Origin: Brevibacillus daliensis
GTDB taxonomy: Bacteria > Bacillota > Bacilli > Brevibacillales > Brevibacillaceae
DNA: 64,000 bases
Reading direction: 5' to 3'
Assembly: GCF_021245735.1 (NCBI RefSeq)
Contig: NZ_JAJISB010000004.1
Coordinates: 1 to 64,000 of the forward strand
A program made the position numbers and the translations under genes. Position 1 is the stretch's first letter. Every line of letters starts with the position of its first letter. Of this stretch, positions 32,324-41,296 are shown one piece after another. The notes beneath the pieces are model-generated. The model saw only the letters and a program-made list of their open reading frames with translations. It had not been told where the DNA came from and made no database searches.

Positions 32324-32589
32324 TTTAGTATTCCTCCTTCGACGTAGTATTTTCCTTTTCAAGTCAACATCGTCAGTATTAAAAGTTAAATTCACTGTGA
32401 AACTTGTTCCGTTTAAAAAAATTATAACAGAGTTTGGTAACATTCCAAGACACAAAAAATATATTCTTATTATTATTAAAGTAATTTATTATCAACGCGT
32501 TGACAGCATGACTTAGCTTGTGATATTTTGAACATGTAATAAAAAATAGTTACTGTAATAAATTTTTATAAAATTTGATCAACATCTCA

Positions 32590-32905
32590 GAGGAGGTTCC
32601 TACAATCGCGGGAGTCAGTGGTTTAATGTAGGCATTTGAGTTTAAAGCACCTATGAAAAAACATTAAATGCTCTTTCTGGAGCAGCTTGCGTAACCTTCT
32701 GATCTGAGGCCTTACTAAATTACGCTAAAGGTGGTGTATATGTAATAGAATTTATTACTGCTATTAATGAAAGCCCTTACACCAAGGGGGGGATTTGGTA
32801 ATAATTCCACTGTTGCTATTGAACTTCTTACTCAAGCAGACATTATCGTAGCTAATCCGGTTCCCAAATTGATAATTCTAGTAATTGGTATGGTAACAAT
32901 GAGGA
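32590..32905 (+). pseudogene. Decayed coding remnant before sdaAB
   Basis: After a ribosome site (AGAGGAGG, 32590) the region shows protein-like text in shifting frames: AGVSGLM, AFEFKAPMKK, TLNALSGAACVTF, GGVYVIEFITAINESPYTKG, and STVAIELLTQADIIVANPV. Breaks include stop codons and a frame change at a run of seven G (32786-32792). I do not recognise the parent protein. It fills most of the 592-bp gap between the regulator and sdaAB. Confidence 0.45.
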
Positions 32906-32915
32906 GGAATTTTAT

Positions 32916-33614
32916 ATGAGTATAACCGTAGTACCTATTAAAGAAAAAAAGGTAGTAAGTTACAAAAGTTGTTTTGATGTGATTGGACCGATTATGATAG
33001 GTCCATCCAGTTCGCATACTGCAGGTGCCTTAGCTATTGGATCAGTTGCTAATAAATTATTCCAAGGCCTTCCCAAAAAAATTGTGGTAAAGTATTACGA
33101 ATCATTTGCTGAAACCCATAAAGGACACGGAACTGATTTTGCAATCATTGCTGGTATATTAGGATTTGCCTCTGATGATACTAGAGTGCCTAGTGCTATT
33201 GAAATAGCAGAATCTAAAGGAATTGACATTACCTTTATAGAAAAAGCGGGTAATAGTCCTGCAGGTCATCCGAATACTGCTGATGTATATATGGAGGATG
33301 AAAGTCGAAGTATTAGAACATTGGGTATTTCTATTGGTGGTGGATTAATTGAAGTCAAACATATTGAAATTGACGGGTTTAGCTTAAATTTTGAAGGGCC
33401 ATTGCCGATTATTATAGCAATTTCCGAAAGAAATGACCTTGAATTTGGTTTGCGCAGGGTTTTTAAAGAAAATAATGTCGAAATTAACTACTTAAATTGT
33501 TTAGAAAAAGGCGGAAAGTATTTATATGAATTTGCTTTGGATTCACAATTACCTAGTGATATTCAGAAGAAATTGGCTGTTTTTGGCAGCGTAGCTAATG
33601 TCATTATACTCTAA
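32916..33614 (+). CDS. sdaAB: L-serine dehydratase, beta subunit
   Basis: 232 residues. The signature GPSSSHTAGALAIG near residue 28 defines the beta domain, and the C-terminus resembles an ACT-like ligand-binding fold. Together with SdaAA it forms the iron-sulfur L-serine deaminase (serine to pyruvate and ammonia). RBS GAGGAGG. It is 28 bp before sdaAA. Confidence 0.95.
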   Translation: MSITVVPIKEKKVVSYKSCFDVIGPIMIGPSSSHTAGALAIGSVANKLFQGLPKKIVVKYYESFAETHKGHGTDFAIIAGILGFASDDTRVPSAIEIAESKGIDITFIEKAGNSPAGHPNTADVYMEDESRSIRTLGISIGGGLIEVKHIEIDGFSLNFEGPLPIIIAISERNDLEFGLRRVFKENNVEINYLNCLEKGGKYLYEFALDSQLPSDIQKKLAVFGSVANVIIL

Positions 33615-33642
33615 TTATAACTAGGGAGGTGATAAAATTTTT

Positions 33643-34521
33643 ATGTACATGACCATAAAAGAAATTGTAGATGCAGCTAATAAAAGACAAAAGTCGATTT
33701 ATGAATTAGCAATCGAGCAGGAAATAGAACAATCGAAAACTTCTTATGAAGAAGTTTGGAGTAAAATGGAAAAAAATTTAGTGTGCATGGAAAACGCTAT
33801 AAAGAAAAGCATTGAGGGCAACGGAGTATTTTCTCCAACAGGATTAACCGGAGGAGATGCTGTTAAAATAAAAAAATATCGTGAAAGTGCAAAAGTCCTT
33901 TCTGGAGATTTGATGGTGTTCGGGGTCCAAAATGCTATCGGTGTTAATGAGGTAAATGCTGCGTTAGGGGTTATTTGTGCAACTCCAACAGCAGGCGCGA
34001 GTGGTACGATCCCGGGAGTACTATTTAGTATTAAAGATACGCTCCAGTTAAGTCATGAAGAAATGGTCCATTTTCTATTCACTACATCTTTATTAGGAAT
34101 GATAGTAGCAAATAACGCTTGTATTGCTGGAGCATTAGGGGGATGTCAAGCTGAAGTAGGCAGTGCCTCGGCAATGGCAGCTGCAGCAGCGGTGGAAGCT
34201 GCTGGGGGAACACCACAGCAATCTTCTGAGGCCTTCTCAACCGCACTACAAAATTTACTCGGTTTAGTTTGTGATCCGGTTGCAGGTTTGGTAGAAATTC
34301 CTTGTGTAAAGAGAAATGCCATTGGAACGTCCAATGCTTTAGTAGCAGCGGATATTGCATTAGCAGGCGTAACGAATATCATCAATGCTGACGAAGTCAT
34401 TGAAGCGATGTATAGAGTAGGGAGACAGATGCCTCGCGAATTAAGAGAGACAGGTCTAGGCGGAGTTGCAGCCACACCCACAGGAGTTGCTATTAAAAAT
34501 AAAATATTTGGAGAAAAGTAA
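33643..34521 (+). CDS. sdaAA: L-serine dehydratase, alpha subunit (4Fe-4S)
   Basis: 292 residues. Substrate-site SPTGLTGGDA and the cysteines expected to hold the 4Fe-4S cluster (NACIAG, GGCQAE, LVCDPVAG, IPCVKR) are kept. An ATG 6 bases downstream is also possible. Lies between sdaAB and a serine-type transporter. Confidence 0.95.
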   Translation: MYMTIKEIVDAANKRQKSIYELAIEQEIEQSKTSYEEVWSKMEKNLVCMENAIKKSIEGNGVFSPTGLTGGDAVKIKKYRESAKVLSGDLMVFGVQNAIGVNEVNAALGVICATPTAGASGTIPGVLFSIKDTLQLSHEEMVHFLFTTSLLGMIVANNACIAGALGGCQAEVGSASAMAAAAAVEAAGGTPQQSSEAFSTALQNLLGLVCDPVAGLVEIPCVKRNAIGTSNALVAADIALAGVTNIINADEVIEAMYRVGRQMPRELRETGLGGVAATPTGVAIKNKIFGEK

Positions 34522-34553
34522 TAAGATTTAAGTATACAAGGAGGAATTATAAT

Positions 34554-35870
34554 ATGCATGGAAATACAGCTAAAAAAATTGATGTACAAGCTGAAAATAC
34601 CGCAGAAGAAAATGGAAAATTTCTAGACCCTAAAAAATGGCATAAACAAGATACCACCTGGGCATTGAGCCTTTTTGGAACAGCGATTGGAGCAGGAGTA
34701 CTCTTTTTACCAATTAATGCAGGTGCAGGAGGTTTAATATCATTACTCCTCATTACCATACTTTCATTTCCAATCATGTTCTATTCGCATAGGGCGCTAG
34801 CTAAAATGATATACGCTTCTGATTCTGCTGATGAGGGAATCACAGGTACGATTAGAGAGTATTTTGGAAATAAGGCAAGTAAAATTTTTAACCTAGTATT
34901 TTTCATCTCAATTTATGTGATCGTGCTGATGTATTCAGTTGCACTAACAAATACTGCAAGTAGTTTTATGGTGAATCAATTGGGCATGAATGAGCCACCA
35001 AGAGCAATTTTATCGCTTGTATTGGTACTTGGTCTTATAGTTATACTGAATTTTGGTCAAGATATTACTGTAAAGGTAATGAGCATGCTTGTATATCCTT
35101 TTATCGCTTCTCTGCTTTTTATCGCAATATCTTTAATTCCATATTGGAATACGGCGATTTTTAGTTCTGCAAGTATTTCTACTGCTTCACCATGGAGTTA
35201 TTTCGGAAGGATATGGTTGATTTTGCCCATCATAGTATTTTCGTTTAATCATTCTCCTATTATTTCGTCTTTTGTTATCAAACAGAGGGCAACCTATGGA
35301 ATCGAAGCTACTGATGCCAAATGTGGCCAAATACAAAAAGTCTGTTATATTCTAACTTTTACTGTTGTCATGTTCTTTGTTTGGAGCAGTGTCATGAGTT
35401 TGACTCCAAATGATCTAGTAATGGCAAAAGAACAGAATTTGTCAATCCTTTCCTATCTTGCTAATGAGCTTAATTCGCCAATACTCGCTATTGCAGGTCC
35501 TATCATTGCTTTTGTGGCCGTAACAAAGTCCTTTCTTGGCCATTATGTAGGAGCATACGAGGTAATGCGTGACATGATTGTAGAGTCTAGTAGAGCGCGC
35601 GGAAAAGACGTTAATGAAAAAACAATTAAGACAACGATCCTTGTTTTTGTCGTATTAACATGCTGGCTTACTGCTTATACAAATCCAAGCATTCTTGGAA
35701 TTATCGATAGCCTCAGCGGACCTTTAGTTGCTGCTATTTTATGTCTATTACCAATGTATGCGATCCGTAAAATTCCTGTACTAGCTAAATACAGAGGGAA
35801 ACTGAGCAATGCGTTTGTCATTATTGTGGGCGTGCTCACTGTCCTAGCAAGTATTAAATCATTGTTCTAA
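34554..35870 (+). CDS. HAAAP-family serine/threonine transporter (SdaC-like)
   Basis: 438 residues with about 11 membrane helices starting near residue 40 (LFGTAIGAGVLFLPINAG, the HAAAP signature). Family members import serine or threonine with protons. RBS AAGGAGG, 32 bp after sdaAA, so it most likely feeds the deaminase. It is the last intact gene of the unit. Confidence 0.87.
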   Translation: MHGNTAKKIDVQAENTAEENGKFLDPKKWHKQDTTWALSLFGTAIGAGVLFLPINAGAGGLISLLLITILSFPIMFYSHRALAKMIYASDSADEGITGTIREYFGNKASKIFNLVFFISIYVIVLMYSVALTNTASSFMVNQLGMNEPPRAILSLVLVLGLIVILNFGQDITVKVMSMLVYPFIASLLFIAISLIPYWNTAIFSSASISTASPWSYFGRIWLILPIIVFSFNHSPIISSFVIKQRATYGIEATDAKCGQIQKVCYILTFTVVMFFVWSSVMSLTPNDLVMAKEQNLSILSYLANELNSPILAIAGPIIAFVAVTKSFLGHYVGAYEVMRDMIVESSRARGKDVNEKTIKTTILVFVVLTCWLTAYTNPSILGIIDSLSGPLVAAILCLLPMYAIRKIPVLAKYRGKLSNAFVIIVGVLTVLASIKSLF

Positions 35871-36028
35871 TTAAATTGAAGCCCAAATCTGCTGATGGTC
35901 TTGCTACACATCGCTCATCCAAAATTGGAATGAGGACAGCAAGACTGATTAAGTGAAATTAAGAACATAATAAATATATGAACAGGGTTTTCAAATAAGT
36001 CGAATGTTCGGCTATTGGATACCCTTTT

Positions 36029-36228
36029 TTGTGCGCAGTAATATGGAAGCGGAACAGAGCGGTTTATCAAGAGAGACCGCTTATTGAAAAAATGTCAGAT
36101 CAACTGACGGTTATGGAGGAGGCTGTCCGTAGAGGAACTCATAATCCAGTGATTTCTCGTACTGGTTTAACCGTTGGAGATGGAAATGATTTTCATGATT
36201 ATACCAAAAAAGGAACTCCTTTGTCAAT
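36029..36228 (+). pseudogene. Fragment of a second L-serine dehydratase alpha gene
   Basis: About 65 codons resembling the N-terminal third of SdaAA (EKMSDQLTVMEEAVRRG, ISRTGLTVGDG, YTKKGTPLS align with the intact copy at 33643). Similarity stops near 36228 and no domain with cysteines follows, so it is a broken second copy. The stretch 36229-36570 has no other recognisable content. Confidence 0.65.
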
Positions 36229-36574
36229 TCTACAACCTTTCTTGTCACAGCAAATGCATCAGGAACCTTCATACATTTGCCGAATTACTCATTCGAACGT
36301 ATATTCCCGCTCAGACCATGTGGGCTGAAACAGCGGGTAACGAACAATTGTCTCAGAATGTTCTCTCTGATGACTGTTCCTTGTATTGCTTCCAACTCCT
36401 TGATTTGGAATACTTCACGGGCTTTGCCACATCAAGTTGCCCCCTATTTTTTTCAATGAGGACGGGATCGCGTTCTCAACTTCCACCCAGACAATTTTTT
36501 TGTTGCCCGCTTGACAAGCACGAATTCTAATCCTTACAATCAGTTCAAACATAAACAAACAAATTCCCCCATAG

Positions 36575-36908
36575 ATGGCGTAGAAGAGGACAAGTAGAAT
36601 CAGGCTCTGATGCAAGAACGCCGTCCCGTGAGCTGAAAGGACGGTCATTACCCTTATTCGAATATCACCTCTGAGCTTTGTCTGCGAACGACACAATGGT
36701 GTAGCAGTAGTGGACAACGACATGGTTCTCGTTACGGAACCGAAGTCTGAACTGGCGATCTGTCAGGGACGATCCTCTTTAGTCTGCCTTTTGCAAAAAG
36801 GGTAGAGAAGCTGAGTGGTACCGCGATACTCTCGCCTCAGCAACCAATCGGTCGAACATTGGATGAATTTCATTGTCACCGCATGGTTGTGTGAGGCGGG
36901 AGTTTTTT
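36575..36908 (+). promoter_or_regulatory. Orphan T-box leader with terminator
   Basis: T-box core GAGTGGTACCGCG at 36813-36825. Stem I text GAAGAGGACAAGTAGAA near 36586 and an apical GTGAGCTGAAAGGACGG fit. The terminator is ACTCTCGCCTCA (36828) pairing with TGAGGCGGGAGT (to 36903), followed by TTTTTT. T-boxes sense uncharged tRNA and open genes for synthetases or amino-acid transport. No gene follows directly: a transposase fragment lies there instead. I could not assign the specifier codon. The 5' end is approximate. Confidence 0.8.
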
Positions 36909-37043
36909 ATTTGAGCACTTTGCATAATTGTCCTTTTTTCAAAAGCTCAAAAGGAACACTTGGGTTTCTAGCGTAAAACCTGGTTTTCGTGTGAGATTAT
37001 CATGAAAATGGGCAGACCTGCAGAATTTTCACAATGATCTTTT

Positions 37044-37424
37044 TTAAGCTGCTTCTCTTTTGGTTTGACGAGTGGTAGCAAGTGCGGAAGCTAACAAGAC
37101 GATCGCATTCAGATACTGGTGTGTGGTCACCTTCTTTATGCTCCAAACATGCAAAGCGTCTGCGGTTAAATATGTTTTCATTCTAGAATTGCATCGCTCG
37201 ACACTGGTTCTTTCGTTGTATAGTTCTTTCCAACGTTTCGTGTCTCGATGTGGGTTGCTATATCTGCGTAGATCATCTCTCACATCGATCTTGAGGACCA
37301 TCCCATAGTTGGAGGAGGAGCAAGCTGCCATGCCAAGTGGACAATCCACTTTGCCTATTGCATGAGGACAACGAAATTTCAGCTGATCACCGTCTGCTCC
37401 CCAATAGGTCATTGGAAACCCCAT
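37044..37424 (-). pseudogene. C-terminal fragment of an IS transposase
   Basis: About 126 codons resembling the end of a DDE transposase (RRYSNPHRDTKRWKELYNER, SVERCNSRMKTYL, NAIVLLASALA). Most of the N-terminal catalytic part is missing, so it is dead. The family is not certain. It interrupts the space between the T-box and the permease tail. Confidence 0.7.
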
Positions 37425-37645
37425 GGAACAGCATGGCGTTCCGTTCGACGCTATCCCGGCAAGCGACAGGTGTGATCACGTATTTGATTGTCATGATCGC
37501 ATGGGTAATCCCAGTTTTTTTTTCCATGAGTTGAGATGTTTTTAAGTCAGAGCGACGCAACAAGGCCATGCTGAAATGGTATATCATCCTTGGGAATGTC
37601 GTAGCGATTGGCTTGGCCATTTATCTTTCGGTTTCGGTATTCTGA
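37425..37645 (+). pseudogene. Tail of a membrane permease with a stop codon
   Basis: One frame with a single TGA (37532) reads GVITYLIVMIAWVIPVFF, then DVFKSERRNKAM, then YIILGNVVAIGLAIYLSVSVF and stop at 37645: two membrane helices, as at the end of an amino-acid permease. The rest of the gene is missing, probably lost with the transposase insertion. It lies in the same direction as the T-box, so it could be the gene the T-box once governed. Confidence 0.5.
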
Positions 37646-37920
37646 TTTCGAATGGATCTTCTTTGCACGGAGGAGCATTTTCGGACTAATTGATTTATCT
37701 AATACGCCATCTCTGCCTCATCCAAGCTCCGTCAAATTGTGAAATTTTCGGACGGGAATTCATTTTTAAAGAAACTGTATGATCCGGCTTTGCGGGATTT
37801 GTCTCTGGTTCGGCCAGTTCGATTTTTGGAGGAGCGCTTTTGATAAAAGGTGAGCAGGATTTGATTTGTGGGGAAGGGGTCATCACAATGGAGTCCTTCA
37901 ATTAGCTGAATGAAAAGGAT

Positions 37921-37951
37921 CGTGGATTTGAACTGCCACGACCCGCCTCCA
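37921..37951 (+). repeat. 31-nt repeat with ssrA-like terminus, copy 1
   Basis: Near-copy of 40296-40326 (GTGG-TTTG-AC-GCCACGACCCGCCTCCA shared). The last bases CCCGCCTCCA equal the tmRNA 3' end, and a terminator follows. May be a decayed attachment site. Confidence 0.55.
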
Positions 37952-37969
37952 TAAAAGTACTGAATTAAT

Positions 37970-38010
37970 GAGAAATCCAACAGACTTAATCTGTTGGATT
38001 TCTCATTTTT
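37970..38010 (+). terminator. Strong terminator, relative of the one at 43903
   Basis: GAGAAATCCAACAGA pairs perfectly with TCTGTTGGATTTCTC, then ATTTTT. Stem sequence is shared with the hairpin at 43903. The surrounding 37646-38112 shows no gene. Confidence 0.85.
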
Positions 38011-38112
38011 CATTTTTGAAGGCAATTTTTTTATTTTGATTTTACTTTAGTGAAGGAAAGTCCGCATTAGGACTGGGTTTTACGATGTGGAAAAGGATAT
38101 ATAAAGTAAAGT

Positions 38113-38508
38113 CTATTTTGCATTCTCATCTGGTTGATGAATACCAAAAATATTGCCTTCTGTGTCTAAATAATAGCCTTGCCACGCCATACCAGGAAGG
38201 GCGTACTTAGGCAATGCGACCTTGCCTCCATGATTAAGAATTTTTGCTTCAGTAGAATCATAGTCCTCTACTCCCATTGTACATGCATAGCCATTCAAAA
38301 GCTGGCCTGGTTCCGGGGAAGGTCCTTGGCGTTGCATCAAAGCTCCGTTAATTCCAGGTTCATTTGTAACGCCCGTCACAGCTCCAAAATAAGGCATACC
38401 AGCATAACTGCTCCAATCCTCAAATGTCCATCCGAATACCTCTCCATAAAACTTCTTGGCACGCTCCATGTCATCGACATGAATCTCAAAATGAATTAAT
38501 CTGCTCAT
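38113..38508 (-). CDS. VOC-superfamily (glyoxalase-like) protein
   Basis: 131 residues with the paired beta-alpha-beta VOC fold: IHFEIHVDDMERAKKFYGEV at the start and YYLDTEGNIFGIHQ near the end. Metal-type His and Glu residues lie in these parts. Such proteins include glyoxalases, dioxygenases and antibiotic-resistance proteins; the substrate is unknown. RBS AGGAGG. Single gene in the accessory region. Confidence 0.85.
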   Translation of the reverse strand: MSRLIHFEIHVDDMERAKKFYGEVFGWTFEDWSSYAGMPYFGAVTGVTNEPGINGALMQRQGPSPEPGQLLNGYACTMGVEDYDSTEAKILNHGGKVALPKYALPGMAWQGYYLDTEGNIFGIHQPDENAK

Positions 38509-38798
38509 AATTACCTCCTGCGTGTTGGCTATCGTTTTCCCTTAATTATGTTTTTTCATTGGATTTTCCTGCTTTAGTATTAAAAATACGTGATAAATTA
38601 TACATTTTCATAATATAGTCTGTAGTTACGGTTTCATTTAGGGGTACAGTAACGAAAATTGCTGCTGATTGGGTATCATCTATATATGGAACGTAAATAC
38701 GCGGCAGAGTTTACGGTCGATATTACAAATGAGTTATGTGCTTTTGAAGAAGTATGCTCTGGCTCTAGGAGATACTGCGAAGAAGGGCTTTCTTAGGT
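38509..38798. other. Gap upstream of the ssrA 3' remnant
   Basis: A/T-rich. A 37-codon open frame at 38685 lacks a ribosome site and a recognisable match. Probably decayed island sequence. Confidence 0.35.
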
Positions 38799-38882
38799 GA
38801 CATTAAATCTGTGACTACACCCGTAGAAGCATGTGTTACGTTATCTTCGGACAGGGGTTCGAATCCCCACTGCCTCCATCAA
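38799..38882 (+). repeat. Diverged copy of the tmRNA 3' end (attachment-site footprint)
   Basis: GTGACTACACCCG ... TCTTCGGACAGGGGTTCGAA ... CTGCCTCCATCAA aligns with the 3' domain of the intact ssrA at about 29357-29438 and keeps the T-arm and CCTCCATCAA end. No 5' half of tmRNA is present. This is the typical scar left when an element integrates into ssrA. A terminator follows, as after ssrA. Confidence 0.8.
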
Positions 38883-38889
38883 TAAGTGA

Positions 38890-38918
38890 AACCCCAAACG
38901 CGAGAGGTTGGGGTTTTT
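38890..38918 (+). terminator. Terminator after the ssrA remnant
   Basis: AACCCCAA pairs with TTGGGGTT, then TTT. Confidence 0.75.
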
Positions 38919-39077
38919 GCTACATATACATCAAAATTTGGAGTCTTAATAAAATTTTCAAATAACTCTAATGTTTTTAAATGGTACAGGTACAACATAA
39001 TTCTATAATCATATAAGTACGGTCCTTTTCTTATTTCATGGTATAATATGTAAATAGTAGAAGGGGGCTTATTTAGA

Positions 39078-40196
39078 ATGTATCAGAGGCTAGCATACTT
39101 AGATAGCTTGCGAGTGTTTCTAACCATACTGCTTATTGTGTTTCATACTTCTATTGCTTATGGAGCAGCTGGGTCTTGGATTTTAGAGGACGTGGATAAA
39201 AGTCAGGTTAATGTAACTATGGTTCTTCTAACGATCTTTACAGCTGTATGCCAATCTTTTTTTATGGGGCTTTTCTTTTTTATTTCTTCTTTTTTTATTC
39301 CGACATCGTATGAGAGAAAAGGAAGTATCAGGTTTCTAAGGGATAGGCTTGTGCGCTTAGGTATTCCCCTTCTCTTTTATTACTTTGTAATCGGTCCGAT
39401 GACTGTATGGTTTGCAAAATTTCGAAATAAACAAACTATCATTCAGTTTTACAATGACAATGTTTGGAGTTTTCGTGAGACATTCTTTGGTCCTACTTGG
39501 TTTTTAGAAGCCTCCATTTACTTCGCATTGCTATATATGCTATTTCGATTTGTTACAAAAAATAGGCTCGAACAAAAGAAATCCATTCCGTTTCCTAGTG
39601 GTAAGACATTGTTTATAGTAGCGGCTGTTGTCGGTTTCACTGCTTTCTTAGTGCGTATGGTTTATCCCACCGGCGAGGGACCTTTGGAATTGCAGCTTGG
39701 ATACTTTCCTTCCTACATACTGCTGTTTATTGCGGGGATCATAGCACAAAGGCAAGCATGGCTGGATAAAATTCCGGAGAAATTGCAACAAACTTGGAAA
39801 TGGATCGCAATTTGTATGATTCCCATAATGCCTCTTGGACTTATACTAACTGGAGGATTAGATGGACACATTAATTTTGAGGGTGGTTTAAACTTACAGG
39901 CATTCATCTACGCGATGTGGGAGCCATTCGTCTGTTTAGGAATTATTTTATCTCTGCTTTCTTGGTTCCAAAAACGATTAAATACCATAAGTGTTTTTTC
40001 TAAATGGTTATCGGAAAATGCCTATACAGTCTATTTGATACACCCGCCGATTATCGTAGCATGGACACTTGCTCTTCGTGGAATTGATTTGCCTGCGATA
40101 ATTAAATGGATTCTCGTATCGGCCCTTTCTGTCGTAATTTGTTTTGTTGTTGCAAGAATGATCCGAATGTTACCATACGCAAAACGGGTGCTTTGA
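39078..40196 (+). CDS. Membrane acyltransferase (acyltransferase-3 family)
   Basis: 372 residues with about ten membrane helices. The family motif R-x10-H is present (Arg12, His23 in LRVFLTILLIVFHT). Such enzymes O-acetylate surface sugars or lipids. TATAAT at 39042-39047 could be its -10 box. GGGGG precedes the ATG. Single gene; substrate unknown. Confidence 0.8.
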   Translation: MYQRLAYLDSLRVFLTILLIVFHTSIAYGAAGSWILEDVDKSQVNVTMVLLTIFTAVCQSFFMGLFFFISSFFIPTSYERKGSIRFLRDRLVRLGIPLLFYYFVIGPMTVWFAKFRNKQTIIQFYNDNVWSFRETFFGPTWFLEASIYFALLYMLFRFVTKNRLEQKKSIPFPSGKTLFIVAAVVGFTAFLVRMVYPTGEGPLELQLGYFPSYILLFIAGIIAQRQAWLDKIPEKLQQTWKWIAICMIPIMPLGLILTGGLDGHINFEGGLNLQAFIYAMWEPFVCLGIILSLLSWFQKRLNTISVFSKWLSENAYTVYLIHPPIIVAWTLALRGIDLPAIIKWILVSALSVVICFVVARMIRMLPYAKRVL

Positions 40197-40295
40197 TGAA
40201 GCAAACGACTGTAGAATCATACCTCTTCACCCGCAAAGGCGTATGAATCTCTAATTAACCTCTTCCAACATCCGAATCATAACGCTCCGGCGAAT

Positions 40296-40326
40296 TGTGG
40301 TTTTGCACAGCCACGACCCGCCTCCA
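40296..40326 (+). repeat. 31-nt repeat with ssrA-like terminus, copy 2
   Basis: See the copy at 37921. It is also followed by a terminator hairpin (40344-40369). It lies in the 422-bp gap after the acyltransferase. Confidence 0.55.
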
Positions 40327-40343
40327 CCATACATATGCGAGGC

Positions 40344-40369
40344 AACCACCTGATGAAGGTGGTTTTTTT
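40344..40369 (+). terminator. Terminator sharing loop with 43047
   Basis: AACCACC pairs with GGTGGTT around TGATGAA, with a T-run. The core CCACCTGATGAAGGTGG recurs at 43058. Confidence 0.8.
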
Positions 40370-40618
40370 GTTTTATCAGGAAGTTTACATACCAATTACC
40401 AATAATAATGTAACACATGAATGATCCTATTCTAAAGAAATCATCAGGAATATGTGATCCGAAAAAGTGAATGTATCTAATTCAACATCATGATAAATAT
40501 ACAAACGAACATTTATGACCGCTATCCCCACAATGAATACTCTAATGCGTATTAGATACAATAACTATGAGATACAATTCATTCTTGGATTTTATAGTTG
40601 TGGAAAGGTGGACTTATA

Positions 40619-41110
40619 TTGTCCTCTCGATTTGTCAAATGGCTACCTAATTTATTTACAATGGGAAATTTAATAAGCGGTCTATTCTCGATTACTTTTA
40701 CGATGAATGGTTATTCGCGAATGGCGGCCCTTCTTATTTTTTTAGCCGCTTTTCTCGATTTATTCGACGGGAGAATTGCAAGAAAATTGAAAGTGAATAG
40801 TGAGCTGGGAGTTCAATTGGACTCACTCGCAGATGTGGTCAGTTTCGGGATTGCCCCCGCTTTGCTTTTCCACACACTATCCCCGCATTCTTTGCTAACC
40901 TCACTTGCATTTGTTCTTTATCCGGCAATGGGAGCCTTACGATTAGCGAGATTTAGCACGAAACCGACAATCGGGTACTTTATGGGTATTCCCATTACTC
41001 TCTCAGGACTTATCATGGCAGGTATGGGGTTATTTCTCTACAGCAATTCTTTCGTAACAATTTTGCTCGCTATATTGATGGTAAGCCCAATACGCATTAA
41101 AAAATTTTAA
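40619..41110 (+). CDS. pssA: CDP-diacylglycerol-serine O-phosphatidyltransferase
   Basis: 163 residues, TTG start behind GGAAAGGTGG. CDP-alcohol phosphotransferase motif with DG-x2-AR-x8-G-x3-D-x3-D (DGRIARK then GVQLDSLAD) near residue 46, and several membrane helices. Makes phosphatidylserine, precursor of phosphatidylethanolamine. Slightly shorter than the B. subtilis protein (177) with an unusual basic end (SPIRIKKF). No psd gene is adjacent, unlike in B. subtilis. It sits within the accessory region. Confidence 0.87.
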   Translation: MSSRFVKWLPNLFTMGNLISGLFSITFTMNGYSRMAALLIFLAAFLDLFDGRIARKLKVNSELGVQLDSLADVVSFGIAPALLFHTLSPHSLLTSLAFVLYPAMGALRLARFSTKPTIGYFMGIPITLSGLIMAGMGLFLYSNSFVTILLAILMVSPIRIKKF

Positions 41111-41241
41111 AGAGATTAAGGTTTTGACTTAATCTGTTGAAACAAACCGTATTCTTATATAAGACTGGACTGTTCTAAAGACCAAGTGACATCACGTAGG
41201 GGCTTAAGCAGATGATGTAAAAGATATTCATATTGAAATAT

Positions 41242-41296
41242 AGGTACTTTGAATGTCCCAGCAATTTAATCTGGAATTTCAAAGTGCCTCTTTTTT
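41242..41296 (+). terminator. Strong terminator in the pssA-sigma gap
   Basis: AGGTACTTTGAA pairs with TTTCAAAGTGCCT across an inner CCAG/CTGG stem, then TTTTTT. Another hairpin without T-run (AGATTAAG/CTTAATCT) is just after pssA at 41112-41135. The rest of 41297-41644 holds only the likely promoter of the sigma gene. Confidence 0.8.

Noticed and set aside
36415-36723. Minus-strand open frame with a hydrophobic stretch
   Set aside because: It is antisense to the T-box leader; no start signal, and the T-box explains the sequence better.
38685-38798. 37-codon frame starting MERKYAAEF
   Set aside because: No ribosome site and no recognisable similarity.
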